Part shown: piece after piece, positions 1 to 9,549 of the stretch
Layout: the number at the start of each line of letters is the position of its first letter
Position numbering within the stretch: the first letter of the stretch is position 1
Assembly (NCBI GenBank): GCA_934661195.1
Contig: CAKUJD010000010.1
Location: 1 to 64,000, forward strand
Direction of reading: 5' to 3'
Length of the DNA stretch: 64,000 nt
DNA from: an uncultured Muribaculaceae bacterium
GTDB lineage: Bacteria > Bacteroidota > Bacteroidia > Bacteroidales > Muribaculaceae
Program-made: the position numbers and the translations under genes
The notes under the pieces: generated by a model
The model's database searches: none
What the model saw: the letters and a program-made list of their open reading frames with translations, nothing else
Told to the model about the DNA's origin: nothing

Positions 1-51
1 CAAAAATGTGTAATTTTATATACTGAAAACTGATTTTATAGAAACATCAAT

Positions 52-909
52 ATGTCAATCAAAACACTTATCCCTTTTATGGGACTGATTATAACGCTGT
101 TATCATCGGGTTGCGGCAACATTGCCAAGAAGGCTTTGCATCCACAGGACACGGTGGGCATCGCCTCTACGCAAGTCACCGACAACTCATCGTTTAAGAA
201 AAGCAATGGCGAACAGTGCAAAGTCAGCATCAACGCCAACATTGCCTATCCCAAGGCATATAAGGACTCGGCCGACACGCGCAAACTGCAGCAGCTATTC
301 ACGACGGTGCTGCTCGACGTGCCTGGCGACTCGGTGGGCCTGCAAGACGCCATGCACGAATATGCCGCAGCCTATCTCGACCAGAATGCCCCCACGGCCG
401 ACGACGATGACGTGCCGAGCGGCGAGACGGAAGGCGGTGACGACTACGACGCTGTGAGCGTGGTGAGCTACAACGCCACGATCAATATCACCCCGATATT
501 CAATAAAGACGGCATTCTCACATTCTGCAAAGAAGAAATAATAAAGAAGAACAATAGGGTGACGCTGAAGACGCACCACTACTACAACATCGACCTCGAG
601 GCCATGGCGCAGATTGCCGTGAACCGAATTTTCAAGAGTTCATCGCTCAACGACGTGTGCCAGCTTATGAAGGACAAACTCATGAGCCAAAACAACGTGA
701 AGAGCGAGGACGAGCTCAATGATTTGGGCTACTACAACCTGCCAAACCTGTCGGTGACTAACAATTTCTTCTTCACCGACAAGGGCATCACCTGGAGCTT
801 TGAACCCAACGAGCTGGCCATAAACGCCATCGGAGAGCCGCAAATCAGCCTCGACTTCAGCTCGCTGAAGCCATATTTCCTCGAAAACTCCATAATCAAC
901 AACTTGTAG
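52..909 (+). CDS. Lipoprotein with DUF3298-like C-terminal region
   Basis: 285 aa. The N-terminus is a lipoprotein signal: hydrophobic residues 5-18, then LSSGC with the acylated cysteine at residue 21, so it is probably anchored in the outer or inner membrane. An acidic, low-complexity stretch lies near residues 115-135. The pattern of the rest (an early segment on N-terminal conservation, then a long mixed alpha/beta part ending in a predicted beta-rich FTDKGITWSFEPNELA region) resembles the DUF3298/RsiV-like lipoproteins of Bacteroidales. That assignment is from memory of the family, not from a search. It ends 8 bases before rsmG and is likely cotranscribed with it. Function unknown. Confidence 0.75.
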   Translation: MSIKTLIPFMGLIITLLSSGCGNIAKKALHPQDTVGIASTQVTDNSSFKKSNGEQCKVSINANIAYPKAYKDSADTRKLQQLFTTVLLDVPGDSVGLQDAMHEYAAAYLDQNAPTADDDDVPSGETEGGDDYDAVSVVSYNATINITPIFNKDGILTFCKEEIIKKNNRVTLKTHHYYNIDLEAMAQIAVNRIFKSSSLNDVCQLMKDKLMSQNNVKSEDELNDLGYYNLPNLSVTNNFFFTDKGITWSFEPNELAINAIGEPQISLDFSSLKPYFLENSIINNL

Positions 910-917
910 GCACGCAC

Positions 918-1547
918 ATGGCAATCGAGCACATCATAAAGTATTTTCCACACCTCACCAATGAGCAGAAGCGGCAATTTGCCATTCTTGAGGCAGAATA
1001 CCCGCAGTGGAACGAGAAAATCAATGTGATTTCGCGCAAGGACATCGACAACCTTGAGGTGAACCACATCCTGCATTCACTCGCGATAGCTAAATTCACC
1101 GATTTTGCCGAAGGCACAAGAATTCTTGATTTCGGCACCGGAGGCGGATTTCCGGCAATTCCGCTTGCCGTGCTGCTGCCTGGCTGCAAGTTTCATTTGG
1201 TGGATCGCATAGCCAAAAAGCTCAGGGTGGCCCAGGCGGTGGCCCAAGCGGCAGGATTGCGCAACATCACCATTCAGCACGGCGACATAAAGGAGGTGAA
1301 GGGTAAATTCGACTTTGTGGTGAGCCGCGCAGTGATGGAAATGGGCAAGATGGTGCCACTGCTCAAGCGTCTTGTTGACAGCGACAATGGCAAAAACGCG
1401 CTTCCAAACGGGCTGATATGCCTCAAAGGCGGCGATTTGACCGATGAATTGGCACCATTTGCCAGCAGCGTGGTGGTCGACGAATTGAACCTGCACTTCG
1501 ACGAGCCTTTTTTTGAAACCAAAAAGATAGTGTACCTGCCACTATAA
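918..1547 (+). CDS. rsmG: 16S rRNA (guanine527-N7)-methyltransferase RsmG
   Basis: 209 aa, normal length for the family. RsmG uses S-adenosylmethionine to methylate N7 of G527 in 16S rRNA. The SAM-binding glycine loop LDFGTGGGFPAIPLA lies near residues 66-80, followed by the acidic LVDR strand end and the VVSRAVMEM motif typical of RsmG. The start follows the lipoprotein stop by 8 bases. The next gene, an MBL-fold hydrolase, follows by 16 bases, so the three genes probably form one transcript. Assignment is firm. Confidence 0.95.
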   Translation: MAIEHIIKYFPHLTNEQKRQFAILEAEYPQWNEKINVISRKDIDNLEVNHILHSLAIAKFTDFAEGTRILDFGTGGGFPAIPLAVLLPGCKFHLVDRIAKKLRVAQAVAQAAGLRNITIQHGDIKEVKGKFDFVVSRAVMEMGKMVPLLKRLVDSDNGKNALPNGLICLKGGDLTDELAPFASSVVVDELNLHFDEPFFETKKIVYLPL

Positions 1548-1563
1548 TCATTCAAAACTCATT

Positions 1564-2202
1564 ATGCATATCGTAAAATTCACCGTAAACCCATTCGGGG
1601 AGAACACCTATATATTAAGAAGCAGCACTTCGAATAAAGCCATAGTAGTTGACCCTGGCATGATGACTGCGCCAGAGCGCGAGGCCGTGGACGGATACAT
1701 CACCCAAAACGGGCTTGAGCCGCAATGCATTCTTGTGACGCACATGCACGTCGACCATGTGGCCTCGGCAGCATGGCTCGCCGGCAAATATGGCCTGAGG
1801 ATAAAGGCCAGCAAAGCCGATGCCTCGCTTGCAGCATCACTGCCCAGCCAGGCGGCACGGTTTGGCTTAAAGATTGAGGTGAATCCAATAGATGACTACG
1901 ATACAATTGGCGATGGCGACAGCCTTAGCCTCGATGGCGAAGCAATAAATGTGCTGGCTTCGCCAGGCCATTCGCCAGGCGGATTGGCATACTACCTGCC
2001 GCAAAGCGGAGTGGTGCTGGTGGGCGACAGCCTGTTTCTTGGCAGCATAGGCCGCACCGACCTGCCAGGGGGCTCACACGGGCAACTGGTGGAGAGCATC
2101 AAGGCCAAAATCCTGTCACTGCCCGGCGACACAGTGGTTTTGCCCGGCCACGGGCCGCAGACCTGCGTCACCGATGAGAAGGCTCACAACCCATATTTGT
2201 GA
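1564..2202 (+). CDS. MBL-fold metallo-hydrolase (glyoxalase II-like)
   Basis: 212 aa, single metallo-beta-lactamase domain. The zinc-binding THMHVDHVAS motif is near residues 60-69, a second metal histidine is in SPGHSPGG, the bridging aspartate is in VGDSLF, and a last histidine is in LPGHGPQT. This is the layout of hydroxyacylglutathione-hydrolase-like YcbL/GloB2 proteins. It is shorter than classical GloB and lacks the glutathione-binding C-terminal domain, so the real substrate cannot be read from sequence. It sits 16 bases after rsmG in a likely operon. Confidence 0.88.
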   Translation: MHIVKFTVNPFGENTYILRSSTSNKAIVVDPGMMTAPEREAVDGYITQNGLEPQCILVTHMHVDHVASAAWLAGKYGLRIKASKADASLAASLPSQAARFGLKIEVNPIDDYDTIGDGDSLSLDGEAINVLASPGHSPGGLAYYLPQSGVVLVGDSLFLGSIGRTDLPGGSHGQLVESIKAKILSLPGDTVVLPGHGPQTCVTDEKAHNPYL

Positions 2203-2319
2203 CACATCTCGGCAACCAATGACGGACATTGTGATAACAAAAAGGCGAAACATGCACACAAATTGTGCCATATATTCACTTTTAAGGCCGCATTGGGTGT
2301 GATTTTCAGACTGAATTAC

Positions 2320-2350
2320 TTGTTGGCTTGCACGTAATTTACTATATTTG
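2320..2350 (+). promoter_or_regulatory. Bacteroidota-type promoter for recQ
   Basis: A -7 element TATATTTG (2343-2350, consensus TAnnTTTG) has a TTG at 2320-2322, 20 bases upstream. Transcription should start near 2356, about 100 bases before the recQ ATG. The intergenic gap 2203-2457 holds nothing else that I recognise. Confidence 0.6.
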
Positions 2351-2457
2351 TAAGGTGGTTAGTGGAAAAACATGCCACTGGGCCAAAAACACCTTTGCGC
2401 TAAGCCACATGCCACATACTATTGACACAACTGATTAATAACACATACATTAAAGAT

Positions 2458-4641
2458 ATGACTGAGCCATACAAGAAGCAACTAACGGAAGAACTGAAGA
2501 AGTACTTTGGCTTCGACAACTTCAAGGGCAACCAGGAGCAGATTATGGAAAATCTGATGAAGGGCAACGACACCTTTGTGCTTATGCCCACTGGAGGCGG
2601 AAAGTCGCTGTGCTATCAGCTGCCTGCGCTTCTCATGGATGGCACTGCCATTGTGGTGTCGCCGCTCATTGCGCTCATGAAAAACCAAGTGGACGCAATG
2701 CGCAACTATAGCGATGAAGACGGAGTGGCGCATTTCTTGAACTCGTCGCTCAACCGCCAGGCCATCGAGCATGTGAAAGCCGATGTGATGTCAGGGCGCA
2801 CCAAGCTGCTGTATGTGGCTCCGGAAACGCTCACCAAGGCCGAAAACATTGATTTTCTCAAGTCGGTGAAAATTTCATTCTATGCCATCGACGAGGCTCA
2901 CTGCATATCGGAGTGGGGGCATGACTTCCGCCCAGAGTACCGCCGCATCAGGCCTCTAATCAACGACATTGGCCGGCGCCCGATAATAGCTCTCACTGCC
3001 ACTGCCACCACCAAGGTTCAGCACGACATACAAAAGAACTTGGGCATAAACAATGCCAATGTGTTCAAATCGTCGTTCAACCGCCCAAACCTCTACTATG
3101 AGGTGCGCCCGAAGACCAACGAGGTGGACCGCGACATAATAAAATTCATCAAGTCGATGCCCGGCAAGTCGGGCATAATATACTGCCTGAGCCGCAAAAA
3201 GGTTGAAGAGCTGGCCGAAACGCTGCGTGTCAACGACATCAAAGCCCTTGCCTACCATGCTGGTATGGACGCCGCCACACGCGCAGCCAATCAGGACGCC
3301 TTTTTGCTAGAGAAAGTGGATGTGATAGTTGCAACCATAGCCTTTGGCATGGGCATCGACAAGCCCGACGTGAGGTTTGTGATTCACTACGACATCCCCA
3401 AGAGCCTCGAAGGGTATTACCAGGAAACCGGACGCGCCGGACGTGACGGCGGCGAGGGACATTGCATCACATTCTACTCCAAAAAAGACCTGCAAAAGCT
3501 GCAAAAGTTCATGCAGGGCAAGCCCATGGCCGAGCAGGAAATCGGCAAACAGCTGCTCCAGGAGACAGCCGCCTATGCAGAGTCGTCGGTGTGCCGCCGT
3601 AAGACCCTGCTGCACTACTTTGGCGAGGCATACGACAGTGACAACTGCGGCAACTGTGACAACTGCCTGCACCCGCGCAAAAAAGTCGACGCCACCGAGC
3701 AACTCACCTCGGTCATCGAGGCCATAATCGCATTAAAGGAAAAATTCCGATCGGAATATGTGGTGAGCGTGCTCTTGGGCAAACTCAACCCCGAGATCAA
3801 ATCATATCGTCACGATAAAATCGAAGAATTTGGATGCGAGCAGCATTCCGACGCCAAATTCCTTAATGCAGTCATCAATCAGGCAATAATTGCCGGATTA
3901 ATCGAGCGCGACATTGAGAACTATGGGCTGCTGAAACTCACCGATGCCGGACGGCAGTTTCCCGAGAGTCACACAAAGTTCTACATAGTGGAAGACCGCG
4001 ACTTTTCAGAAGTCGATGATTCGGAATTATGCGATGAATCGGCCTATACCATCGACCCTGAGTTGTTTGGAATACTTAAAGACCTTCGTAAAAAGGTAGC
4101 CGCCAAAAACGATTTGCCGCCATACGTAATATTCCAAACGCCTTCGCTCGAGGCAATGGCCACCAACTACCCAATCACTCTCGATGAGCTGAAACTGATT
4201 CCAGGAGTGGGAGAAGGCAAAGCCCGACGCTATGGCAAAGAATTTGTGGAGGTGATAAAGAAGCACGTGGAGGAAAACGACATTGAGCGGCCCATGGACT
4301 TGCGCATAAAGACGGTGCCCAACAAGAGTAAAATCAAAATAGAACTGATTCAGGGCATCGACCGCAAAATAGACCTCGTGGAGCTTGCCCGATCGAAAGG
4401 ACTTGAATTCAAGGATTTGCTCGACGAACTTGAGGCTATAGTGTATTCTGGCACCAAAATAAACATCAATTACTACATTGATGAGGTGATGGACGAAGAC
4501 CACCGCGATGAGATATTCGACTACTTCACCGAAAGCGAAACCGACCGCATCTCGGTGGCGCTTGAAGAGCTCGGGCCCGATTTCACCGAAGAGGAATTGA
4601 GACTTGTGCGCATTCAGTTCCTAAGCGAAATGGGCAACTGA
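2458..4641 (+). CDS. recQ: ATP-dependent DNA helicase RecQ
   Basis: 727 aa from the ATG at 2458; an upstream in-frame TTG exists, but family alignment favours the ATG. Superfamily 2 helicase: Walker A MPTGGGKS at about residues 43-50, DEAH box at 145-148, helicase C-terminal domain with QETGRAGRDG, then the RecQ zinc site (CRRKTLLHYF ... CGNCDNC) and winged helix. An HRDC domain follows (KDLRKKVAAK ... IPGVGEGKARRYG). A further 120 aa extension at the C-terminus is acidic and typical of Bacteroidales RecQ. It unwinds 3'-tailed DNA in recombination and fork repair. Has its own promoter. Confidence 0.96.
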   Translation: MTEPYKKQLTEELKKYFGFDNFKGNQEQIMENLMKGNDTFVLMPTGGGKSLCYQLPALLMDGTAIVVSPLIALMKNQVDAMRNYSDEDGVAHFLNSSLNRQAIEHVKADVMSGRTKLLYVAPETLTKAENIDFLKSVKISFYAIDEAHCISEWGHDFRPEYRRIRPLINDIGRRPIIALTATATTKVQHDIQKNLGINNANVFKSSFNRPNLYYEVRPKTNEVDRDIIKFIKSMPGKSGIIYCLSRKKVEELAETLRVNDIKALAYHAGMDAATRAANQDAFLLEKVDVIVATIAFGMGIDKPDVRFVIHYDIPKSLEGYYQETGRAGRDGGEGHCITFYSKKDLQKLQKFMQGKPMAEQEIGKQLLQETAAYAESSVCRRKTLLHYFGEAYDSDNCGNCDNCLHPRKKVDATEQLTSVIEAIIALKEKFRSEYVVSVLLGKLNPEIKSYRHDKIEEFGCEQHSDAKFLNAVINQAIIAGLIERDIENYGLLKLTDAGRQFPESHTKFYIVEDRDFSEVDDSELCDESAYTIDPELFGILKDLRKKVAAKNDLPPYVIFQTPSLEAMATNYPITLDELKLIPGVGEGKARRYGKEFVEVIKKHVEENDIERPMDLRIKTVPNKSKIKIELIQGIDRKIDLVELARSKGLEFKDLLDELEAIVYSGTKININYYIDEVMDEDHRDEIFDYFTESETDRISVALEELGPDFTEEELRLVRIQFLSEMGN

Positions 4642-4688
4642 CTTTATGACGCACGCACAACAAGCAAAAAAGCATTGAATTAATTGAT

Positions 4689-6110
4689 ATGAGACTACAG
4701 TTTATACTTTCCATCGCCGCCTTATGCGCAGCCACAAGCCTGACGGCCTTTGCCGCCGGCCCCACCGACGAGGCCAAGCAGCTGATGCAGCAAGGCAACT
4801 ACACACAGGCACTGGAACTGCTGCAGGGACAGCATGCCAAAAACAAGGCAAATGTGCAGATAAACCTGCTGATGGCAGAGTGCCTTGAGCAGACTGGGCA
4901 CTTGGCTCAGGCTCGCAAGCACCTTGACTTGGCCCAGCAAAAAGGCAGCAAAGAGGCTCTGATGGAAATGGCGCGGATGTGCTACATGACCTACGACTTC
5001 GGCGAAGCCAAGGCAATGATGAGCAAATATGAGACAGCGGTAAGAAACAAACCGCTGACCGAAGAGCAATCGAAGCTGCGTGCCAAAATCAATATGGCCG
5101 ATGAAATGGCATCACACGTTGAAAAAATTGTGGTGGTCGACAGCATTGTGGTCGACAAAGACGCCTTTTTCAAGGCCTACCGCATCTCGCGCCAGGCAGG
5201 CACGCTTGCATCAACCGACACCATGCCGGAAGACATGCGTCCGGCCACACCCACCGAGGTGTATATGCCAGAAAGCGGTGAAAGCATGATGTGGTCGCAA
5301 GTCGACTCCGACGGCACAATGCGGCTCATGAAAAGCGACAAACTGCTCGACGGCTCATGGGACAAGCCGGTGCAACTCGACGATATGCTCAACGACGGCG
5401 GTGACGCCTGCTACCCGTTTGTCACGTCCGACGGCCAGAGCCTGTATTATGCCAGCAATGGCACTGGTTCGATTGGCGGCTACGACATATTTGTGACGCG
5501 CAAAGATCCCGACACGGGCAACTACCTGAAGCCGCAAAACGTGGGCATGCCATATAACTCGCCATATGACGACTATTTGCTTGTGATTGACGACAACACT
5601 GGCGTGGGATGGTGGGCAACCGACCGCAACCACATTCCAGGCAAAGTGACCATATACGTGTATCTGCCAAACTCGGTGCGCGAGAATTATAACCCCGACA
5701 GTACAGACATCGCCTCGATGGCTGCGATAAGACACATTCGCAGCACTTGGGCCAATGGACAGGACTATGCCGATGTTTTGGCCCGAATCAAGTCGATCGA
5801 CCGAAACGCTGGCGGCACAGCAGCCACATTCAATTTCAGCGTGGCCAAGGGCGTCACCTACACATCACTCAGCGATGCCAAGACCACCGAAGGACGCAGC
5901 TATCTGGAGCAGTGTCTGGCAGAGCAAGGCAAGCAGCGCGAGGCCATGACAAAACTGAAGGCTTTGCGCGCACGCTATGCGAGCGCCGATGAGGCCGAGC
6001 GCAAATCAATGTCGCCAGTAATGACCCAACTCGAGGCCACAGTGCGCAAGTCGTATGAAACCATTGAATACTACGCCAACCAGGCACGCAAGGCCGAGCA
6101 AAGGAGGTGA
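4689..6110 (+). CDS. Exported TPR and PD40 (WD40-like) repeat protein
   Basis: 473 aa. Signal peptide of about 22 residues ending TAFA-AG. Residues 24-130 contain TPR-like helices (AKQLMQQGNYTQALELL). The middle holds PD40/WD40-like propeller strands, with the typical YASNGTGSIGGYDIFVT segment followed by a second blade. The C-terminus is helical. Similar TPR-PD40 envelope proteins in Bacteroidota include PorE/PorP-associated factors and OmpA-linked proteins, but there is no OmpA domain here, so the function stays open. The gene ends in TGA inside a Shine-Dalgarno sequence for the next gene, which suggests translational coupling. Confidence 0.8.
   Translation: MRLQFILSIAALCAATSLTAFAAGPTDEAKQLMQQGNYTQALELLQGQHAKNKANVQINLLMAECLEQTGHLAQARKHLDLAQQKGSKEALMEMARMCYMTYDFGEAKAMMSKYETAVRNKPLTEEQSKLRAKINMADEMASHVEKIVVVDSIVVDKDAFFKAYRISRQAGTLASTDTMPEDMRPATPTEVYMPESGESMMWSQVDSDGTMRLMKSDKLLDGSWDKPVQLDDMLNDGGDACYPFVTSDGQSLYYASNGTGSIGGYDIFVTRKDPDTGNYLKPQNVGMPYNSPYDDYLLVIDDNTGVGWWATDRNHIPGKVTIYVYLPNSVRENYNPDSTDIASMAAIRHIRSTWANGQDYADVLARIKSIDRNAGGTAATFNFSVAKGVTYTSLSDAKTTEGRSYLEQCLAEQGKQREAMTKLKALRARYASADEAERKSMSPVMTQLEATVRKSYETIEYYANQARKAEQRR
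6101..6110 (+). promoter_or_regulatory. Strong Shine-Dalgarno overlapping the upstream stop codon
   Basis: AAGGAGGTGA is fully complementary to the 16S 3' end, lies 8 bases before the ATG at 6119, and contains the TGA of the TPR/PD40 gene. It decides the start of the PHP gene at 6119 rather than the GTG at 6107. Such perfect sites are rare in Bacteroidota. Confidence 0.8.
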
Positions 6111-6118
6111 CAGAAAGT

Positions 6119-6934
6119 ATGGTTGACTTCAGGAGAATAGCTGCCGAAAGCACGCTATACACATTCCACGCCCACACACAGTTTTGCGACGGGCGCGACA
6201 CTATGGAGGCCATTGTAGCCGCAGCCGTGGCACACGGCTTCACCCACATCGGCTTCAGCCCTCATTCGCCCATACCCTTTGCATCACCATGCAACATGAG
6301 CAAAGCCAGTGTGCCGCTGTATCTTGATGAAATTTGCCGGCTCAAAGCCAAGTTTGCCGGCCAGATAGAGATATTCCAGTCGATGGAGATCGATTTTACA
6401 GAAGTCAGCGGCCCTGCCGACGACTACTATCAGCAATTGCCGCTTGACTACCGCATTGGGTCGGTGCACTTTATCCCATCGTTCGACAACCCACAAGAGC
6501 AAATCGACATCGACGGCCATCCCGATGAATTCGTGAGCAAGATGCACCATTACTTCCACGACGACATCGAGGCGGTGGTGCGGTCATTCTACGCCCAATC
6601 ATTGAAAATGGTGGAGCGGGGCGGATTTGACATAATTGGCCATTTCGACAAAATAGGCTTCAATGCCTCCTGCTTCAAGCCCGGCATCGACCAAGAGCCA
6701 TGGTACGACAAACTGGTGCATGAACTGTTTGAGGCCATAGCCGACCACCACCTCATCGTGGAGGTCAACACAAAATCGTGGGAGCCATACGGACGTTTTT
6801 TCCCGGCAAGCCGATATTTCGGCATGCTCAAGCACAGCGGACTCACGGTGGTGTTTAACAGCGACGCACACTTTGCCGGCAAGGTGAACGACGGTCGTGT
6901 GGAAGCCATGCGCCAATATGCCATTGCAAAATAA
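6119..6934 (+). CDS. PHP-domain histidinol-phosphatase-like hydrolase
   Basis: 271 aa from the ATG at 6119, chosen because a perfect Shine-Dalgarno sits 8 bases upstream. PHP-fold metal ligands are visible: HAHTQFCDGRD near the N-terminus, the SPHSP motif, E in MEIDF, GSVHF, H in GHFDK, and a terminal NSDAH. This set matches the HisK/YtvP histidinol-phosphatase family, which releases phosphate from L-histidinol phosphate. No other his genes are nearby, so a different phosphoester substrate is possible. A bidirectional terminator follows. Confidence 0.85.
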   Translation: MVDFRRIAAESTLYTFHAHTQFCDGRDTMEAIVAAAVAHGFTHIGFSPHSPIPFASPCNMSKASVPLYLDEICRLKAKFAGQIEIFQSMEIDFTEVSGPADDYYQQLPLDYRIGSVHFIPSFDNPQEQIDIDGHPDEFVSKMHHYFHDDIEAVVRSFYAQSLKMVERGGFDIIGHFDKIGFNASCFKPGIDQEPWYDKLVHELFEAIADHHLIVEVNTKSWEPYGRFFPASRYFGMLKHSGLTVVFNSDAHFAGKVNDGRVEAMRQYAIAK

Positions 6935-6967
6935 GCACAGCCGCAATTTTCCCCAGCATAAAGGCAT

Positions 6968-7022
6968 AAAAAATCAAGAGTAGCCTCTGCTTGACAAGTG
7001 CATTGACTACTCTTGATTTTTT
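6968..7022. terminator. Bidirectional intrinsic terminator between PHP gene and serA
   Basis: A 16-base perfect stem (6968-6983 with 7007-7022) has A-runs on the 5' side and T-runs on the 3' side, so it can stop transcription from both convergent genes. Confidence 0.8.
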
Positions 7023-7091
7023 GCACCTACAATCACGCTATAAACGCGTTGTAAGAAGCACAGATATAAAGCGACTAATTGCTTCGCATAA

Positions 7092-8009
7092 TCACTTGTT
7101 CACCTGGAACTTGTTCCATCCGTCCTTGAGGTTGGCCACCACCTGCTCGGCAGCGGCGATACCGGCTTTGATGTTGGCCTCGGCCGTCTGCGCACCCATC
7201 TTCTTTGGCGTGAACAGCACACGGTTGCCATACTTCTCCTGCAACTCAGCAGCAATGTCGGGCTTCACATCGGCCACGTATTTGAAGTCTGGACGGGTTT
7301 CAAGAGCCTCGCGCAGGCTGTCCTCATCTATAACCTCCTTGCGGGCGGCGTTGACAAGCACGGCATTCTTGGGCATAAGGTCGATAAGTGCCTTGTTGAC
7401 CGACTTAATGGTGTCCTTAGTCGCCGGAATGTGAAGACTCACAAACTGGTTTTCCTTATACAACTCCTCTATGGAGTGGATGGGAGTAACGCCTTCGGCA
7501 AGCATGGCCTCGTCTTTGACAAAGGGGTCGAATGCGCTCACCTTCATACCAAAGCCCTTGGCTATGCGGGCCACATTGCGGCCCACCTGACCAAATGCGT
7601 GGATGCCCAGCGTCTTGTCCTTAAGTTCAGAGCCCGAAGTGCCGTCGAAGCGGTTGCGCAGCAGGTACACCAGCATGCCAAACACCAGTTCGGCCACGGC
7701 GTTGCTGTTTTGGCCAGGTGTATTCATCACACACACGCCATGAGCAGTAGCCTCGGCCAGGTCAATGTTGTCATATCCGGCACCGGCACGCACCACCACC
7801 TTGAGTTCCTTGGCGGCGTCGAGCACCTCTTTGTCCACCTTGTCGCTGCGCACAATCAGTCCTGCGCAATCGGCAACGGCCTTAATCATGTCGTCCTTTG
7901 TGCCTTTTTCCACCAGCACCAGTTCGTGTCCGGCGGCTTTCACCACCTCGCGGATGCCGTCGACAGCGGCAGGGGCGAATGGCTTTTGGGTTGCAACTAA
8001 TATTTTCAT
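7092..8009 (-). CDS. serA: D-3-phosphoglycerate dehydrogenase, short lysine-type
   Basis: 305 aa, without the C-terminal ACT or ASB domains of longer SerA. Substrate region RAGAGYDNID, Rossmann loop GQVGRNVARIAKG, and active-site arginine in NAARKEVIDE are present. The canonical catalytic histidine (TPH-GA) is replaced: the sequence reads TPKKMGAQTAEA. Bacteroides and Entamoeba enzymes are known to share this lysine variant (type IIIK), so it is expected to be active. It oxidises 3-phosphoglycerate with NAD in the first step of serine synthesis. Lies 60 bases after serC in the same direction. Confidence 0.92.
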   Translation of the reverse strand: MKILVATQKPFAPAAVDGIREVVKAAGHELVLVEKGTKDDMIKAVADCAGLIVRSDKVDKEVLDAAKELKVVVRAGAGYDNIDLAEATAHGVCVMNTPGQNSNAVAELVFGMLVYLLRNRFDGTSGSELKDKTLGIHAFGQVGRNVARIAKGFGMKVSAFDPFVKDEAMLAEGVTPIHSIEELYKENQFVSLHIPATKDTIKSVNKALIDLMPKNAVLVNAARKEVIDEDSLREALETRPDFKYVADVKPDIAAELQEKYGNRVLFTPKKMGAQTAEANIKAGIAAAEQVVANLKDGWNKFQVNK

Positions 8010-8069
8010 ATCGATGTGTTGTCTCCTTAATTAATAAATAATTGTGCTATTCCCTTTTGCGAGCATTAA

Positions 8070-9137
8070 TCAGTGCTTGTTTTCAAACTCCTTCATGGCC
8101 TCAACAAGCACCTTAACGCTTTCAAGCGGCAGCGCATTGTAGAGCGATGCGCGGAAGCCGCCCACACTGCGGTGGCCCTTGATGCCTACGATGCCCTTTG
8201 TGCCGGCAAAGTCGATGAAGTCTTTCTCGAGCTCTTTGTATTCGGGCTTCATCACAAAGCACACGTTCATTATCGAGCGGTCTTCCGGATGAACTGTGCC
8301 AACGAACATCTTGCTTGAGTCGATGGCATCGTAGAGGTAGGCTGCCTTTTCCTTGTCGAGGCGCTCAAGTTCCTTAACGCCGCCCAGCTGCTTATACCAT
8401 TTGAGGGTTTGCAGCGCGGCATAGATAGGCATCACTGGAGGAGTGTTGAACATCGAGCCCTTGTCGACGTGCGTCTTGTAGTTGAGCATTGTGGGAATGG
8501 GGCGCTCCACCTTGCCCAGGGCGTCAACCTTAACAATGACAAAGGTGACACCGGCAGGAGCAATATTCTTTTGTGCGCCACCATATATAAGGTCGTATTT
8601 CGACACATCAACGGGACGCGAGAAAATGTCGCTCGACATGTCGGCAACCAGTGGCACGGGAGAGTCGAGGTCTTTGCGGATCTCTGTGCCATAGATGGTG
8701 TTGTTGGTGGTTATGTGGAAGTAGTCGGCATCGGCGGGCACAGTGTAGTCCTTAGGGACATACACATAGTTGTCGGCCTTTGAAGAAGCCACTACATCAA
8801 CCTCGCCAAACAGTTTGGCCTCCTTAATGGCCTTGTTGGCCCAAGTGCCAGTGTCAAGGTAGGCTGCCTTGGCCTTGAGCAGATTGTATGGCACCATGCA
8901 GAACTGTGTGCTTGCGCCGCCACCAAGGAAGAGTACCTCATAGCCGGCGGGGATGTCGAGCAGTTCCTTGAACAAAGCCTGAGCCTCGTCCATGACAGCA
9001 GTAAACTCTTTGCTGCGGTGTGAAATCTCGAGAAGAGAGAGACCAGTGCCGGCAAAGTTGCGGATTGCATCAATAGTGTTGTCAATCGTATACTGGCTAA
9101 GTATCGACGGACCAGCATAAAAATTGTGCTTCTTCAT
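8070..9137 (-). CDS. serC: Phosphoserine aminotransferase SerC
   Basis: 355 aa, PLP-dependent class V aminotransferase. It opens with [13 protein letters not shown], typical of Ser[16 protein letters not shown] provides phosphate contacts, the PLP lysine is in [13 protein letters not shown], and [14 protein letters not shown] closes the active site. It transfers an amino group from glutamate to 3-phosphohydroxypyruvate, the step right after SerA. First gene of the serC-serA operon, reading from a TAnnTTTG promoter at 9182-9189 (minus). Its glutamate could come from the neighbouring gdhA product. Confidence 0.96.
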   Translation of the reverse strand: MKKHNFYAGPSILSQYTIDNTIDAIRNFAGTGLSLLEISHRSKEFTAVMDEAQALFKELLDIPAGYEVLFLGGGASTQFCMVPYNLLKAKAAYLDTGTWANKAIKEAKLFGEVDVVASSKADNYVYVPKDYTVPADADYFHITTNNTIYGTEIRKDLDSPVPLVADMSSDIFSRPVDVSKYDLIYGGAQKNIAPAGVTFVIVKVDALGKVERPIPTMLNYKTHVDKGSMFNTPPVMPIYAALQTLKWYKQLGGVKELERLDKEKAAYLYDAIDSSKMFVGTVHPEDRSIMNVCFVMKPEYKELEKDFIDFAGTKGIVGIKGHRSVGGFRASLYNALPLESVKVLVEAMKEFENKH

Positions 9138-9181
9138 AATTATGCGTTGTTATTCAGTTAAACAATTAAGTTCATATATTG

Positions 9182-9212
9182 CAAATGTAAGTGAATTTTC
9201 GTAATCACACAA
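9182..9212 (-). promoter_or_regulatory. Promoter of serC-serA
   Basis: On the minus strand, TACATTTG (9189-9182) matches TAnnTTTG with a TTG 20 bases upstream (9212-9210). Confidence 0.6.
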
Positions 9213-9470
9213 TTTATTAAAGAAAAAAAGCGCCAATCACCAGCCACCTCCTCACGTGACCAAATGCCGTTGTTTTACACCGTTTTCAATGTGTAAGCAA
9301 AGAGTATTTGCGCTATTACTGGCATCAGACCAGCAAACAGGCCTGAATGATAGCAATTTGCAAGTCAATAAGATTTCGCATGAATGACATTTTGCTAAAA
9401 AAAGTGCGTTCGAGTGAAAAAAAATCGGAAATTTTGCGCCAAGAACTATGTGTAATCAGATTTTTTGCTT
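9213..9470. other. Intergenic gap between divergent serC and gdhA promoters
   Basis: The full gap is 9138-9549. Apart from the serC promoter at the left and the gdhA promoter at the right, I see no ORF, RNA gene or strong hairpin in this stretch. It is AT-rich with A-runs near 9400-9425. Confidence 0.5.
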
Positions 9471-9478
9471 TATATTTG
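9471..9478 (+). promoter_or_regulatory. -7 promoter element of gdhA
   Basis: TATATTTG matches TAnnTTTG; about 70 bases of leader follow before the ATG at 9550. No good -33 TTTG is present at the normal distance, which may mean activator dependence. Confidence 0.5.
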
Positions 9479-9549
9479 TCACGTCAAAACATCAGTAATG
9501 ACATATAGACATAATTATATATAAACCGCTTTAAAAATTCGCATCTATC

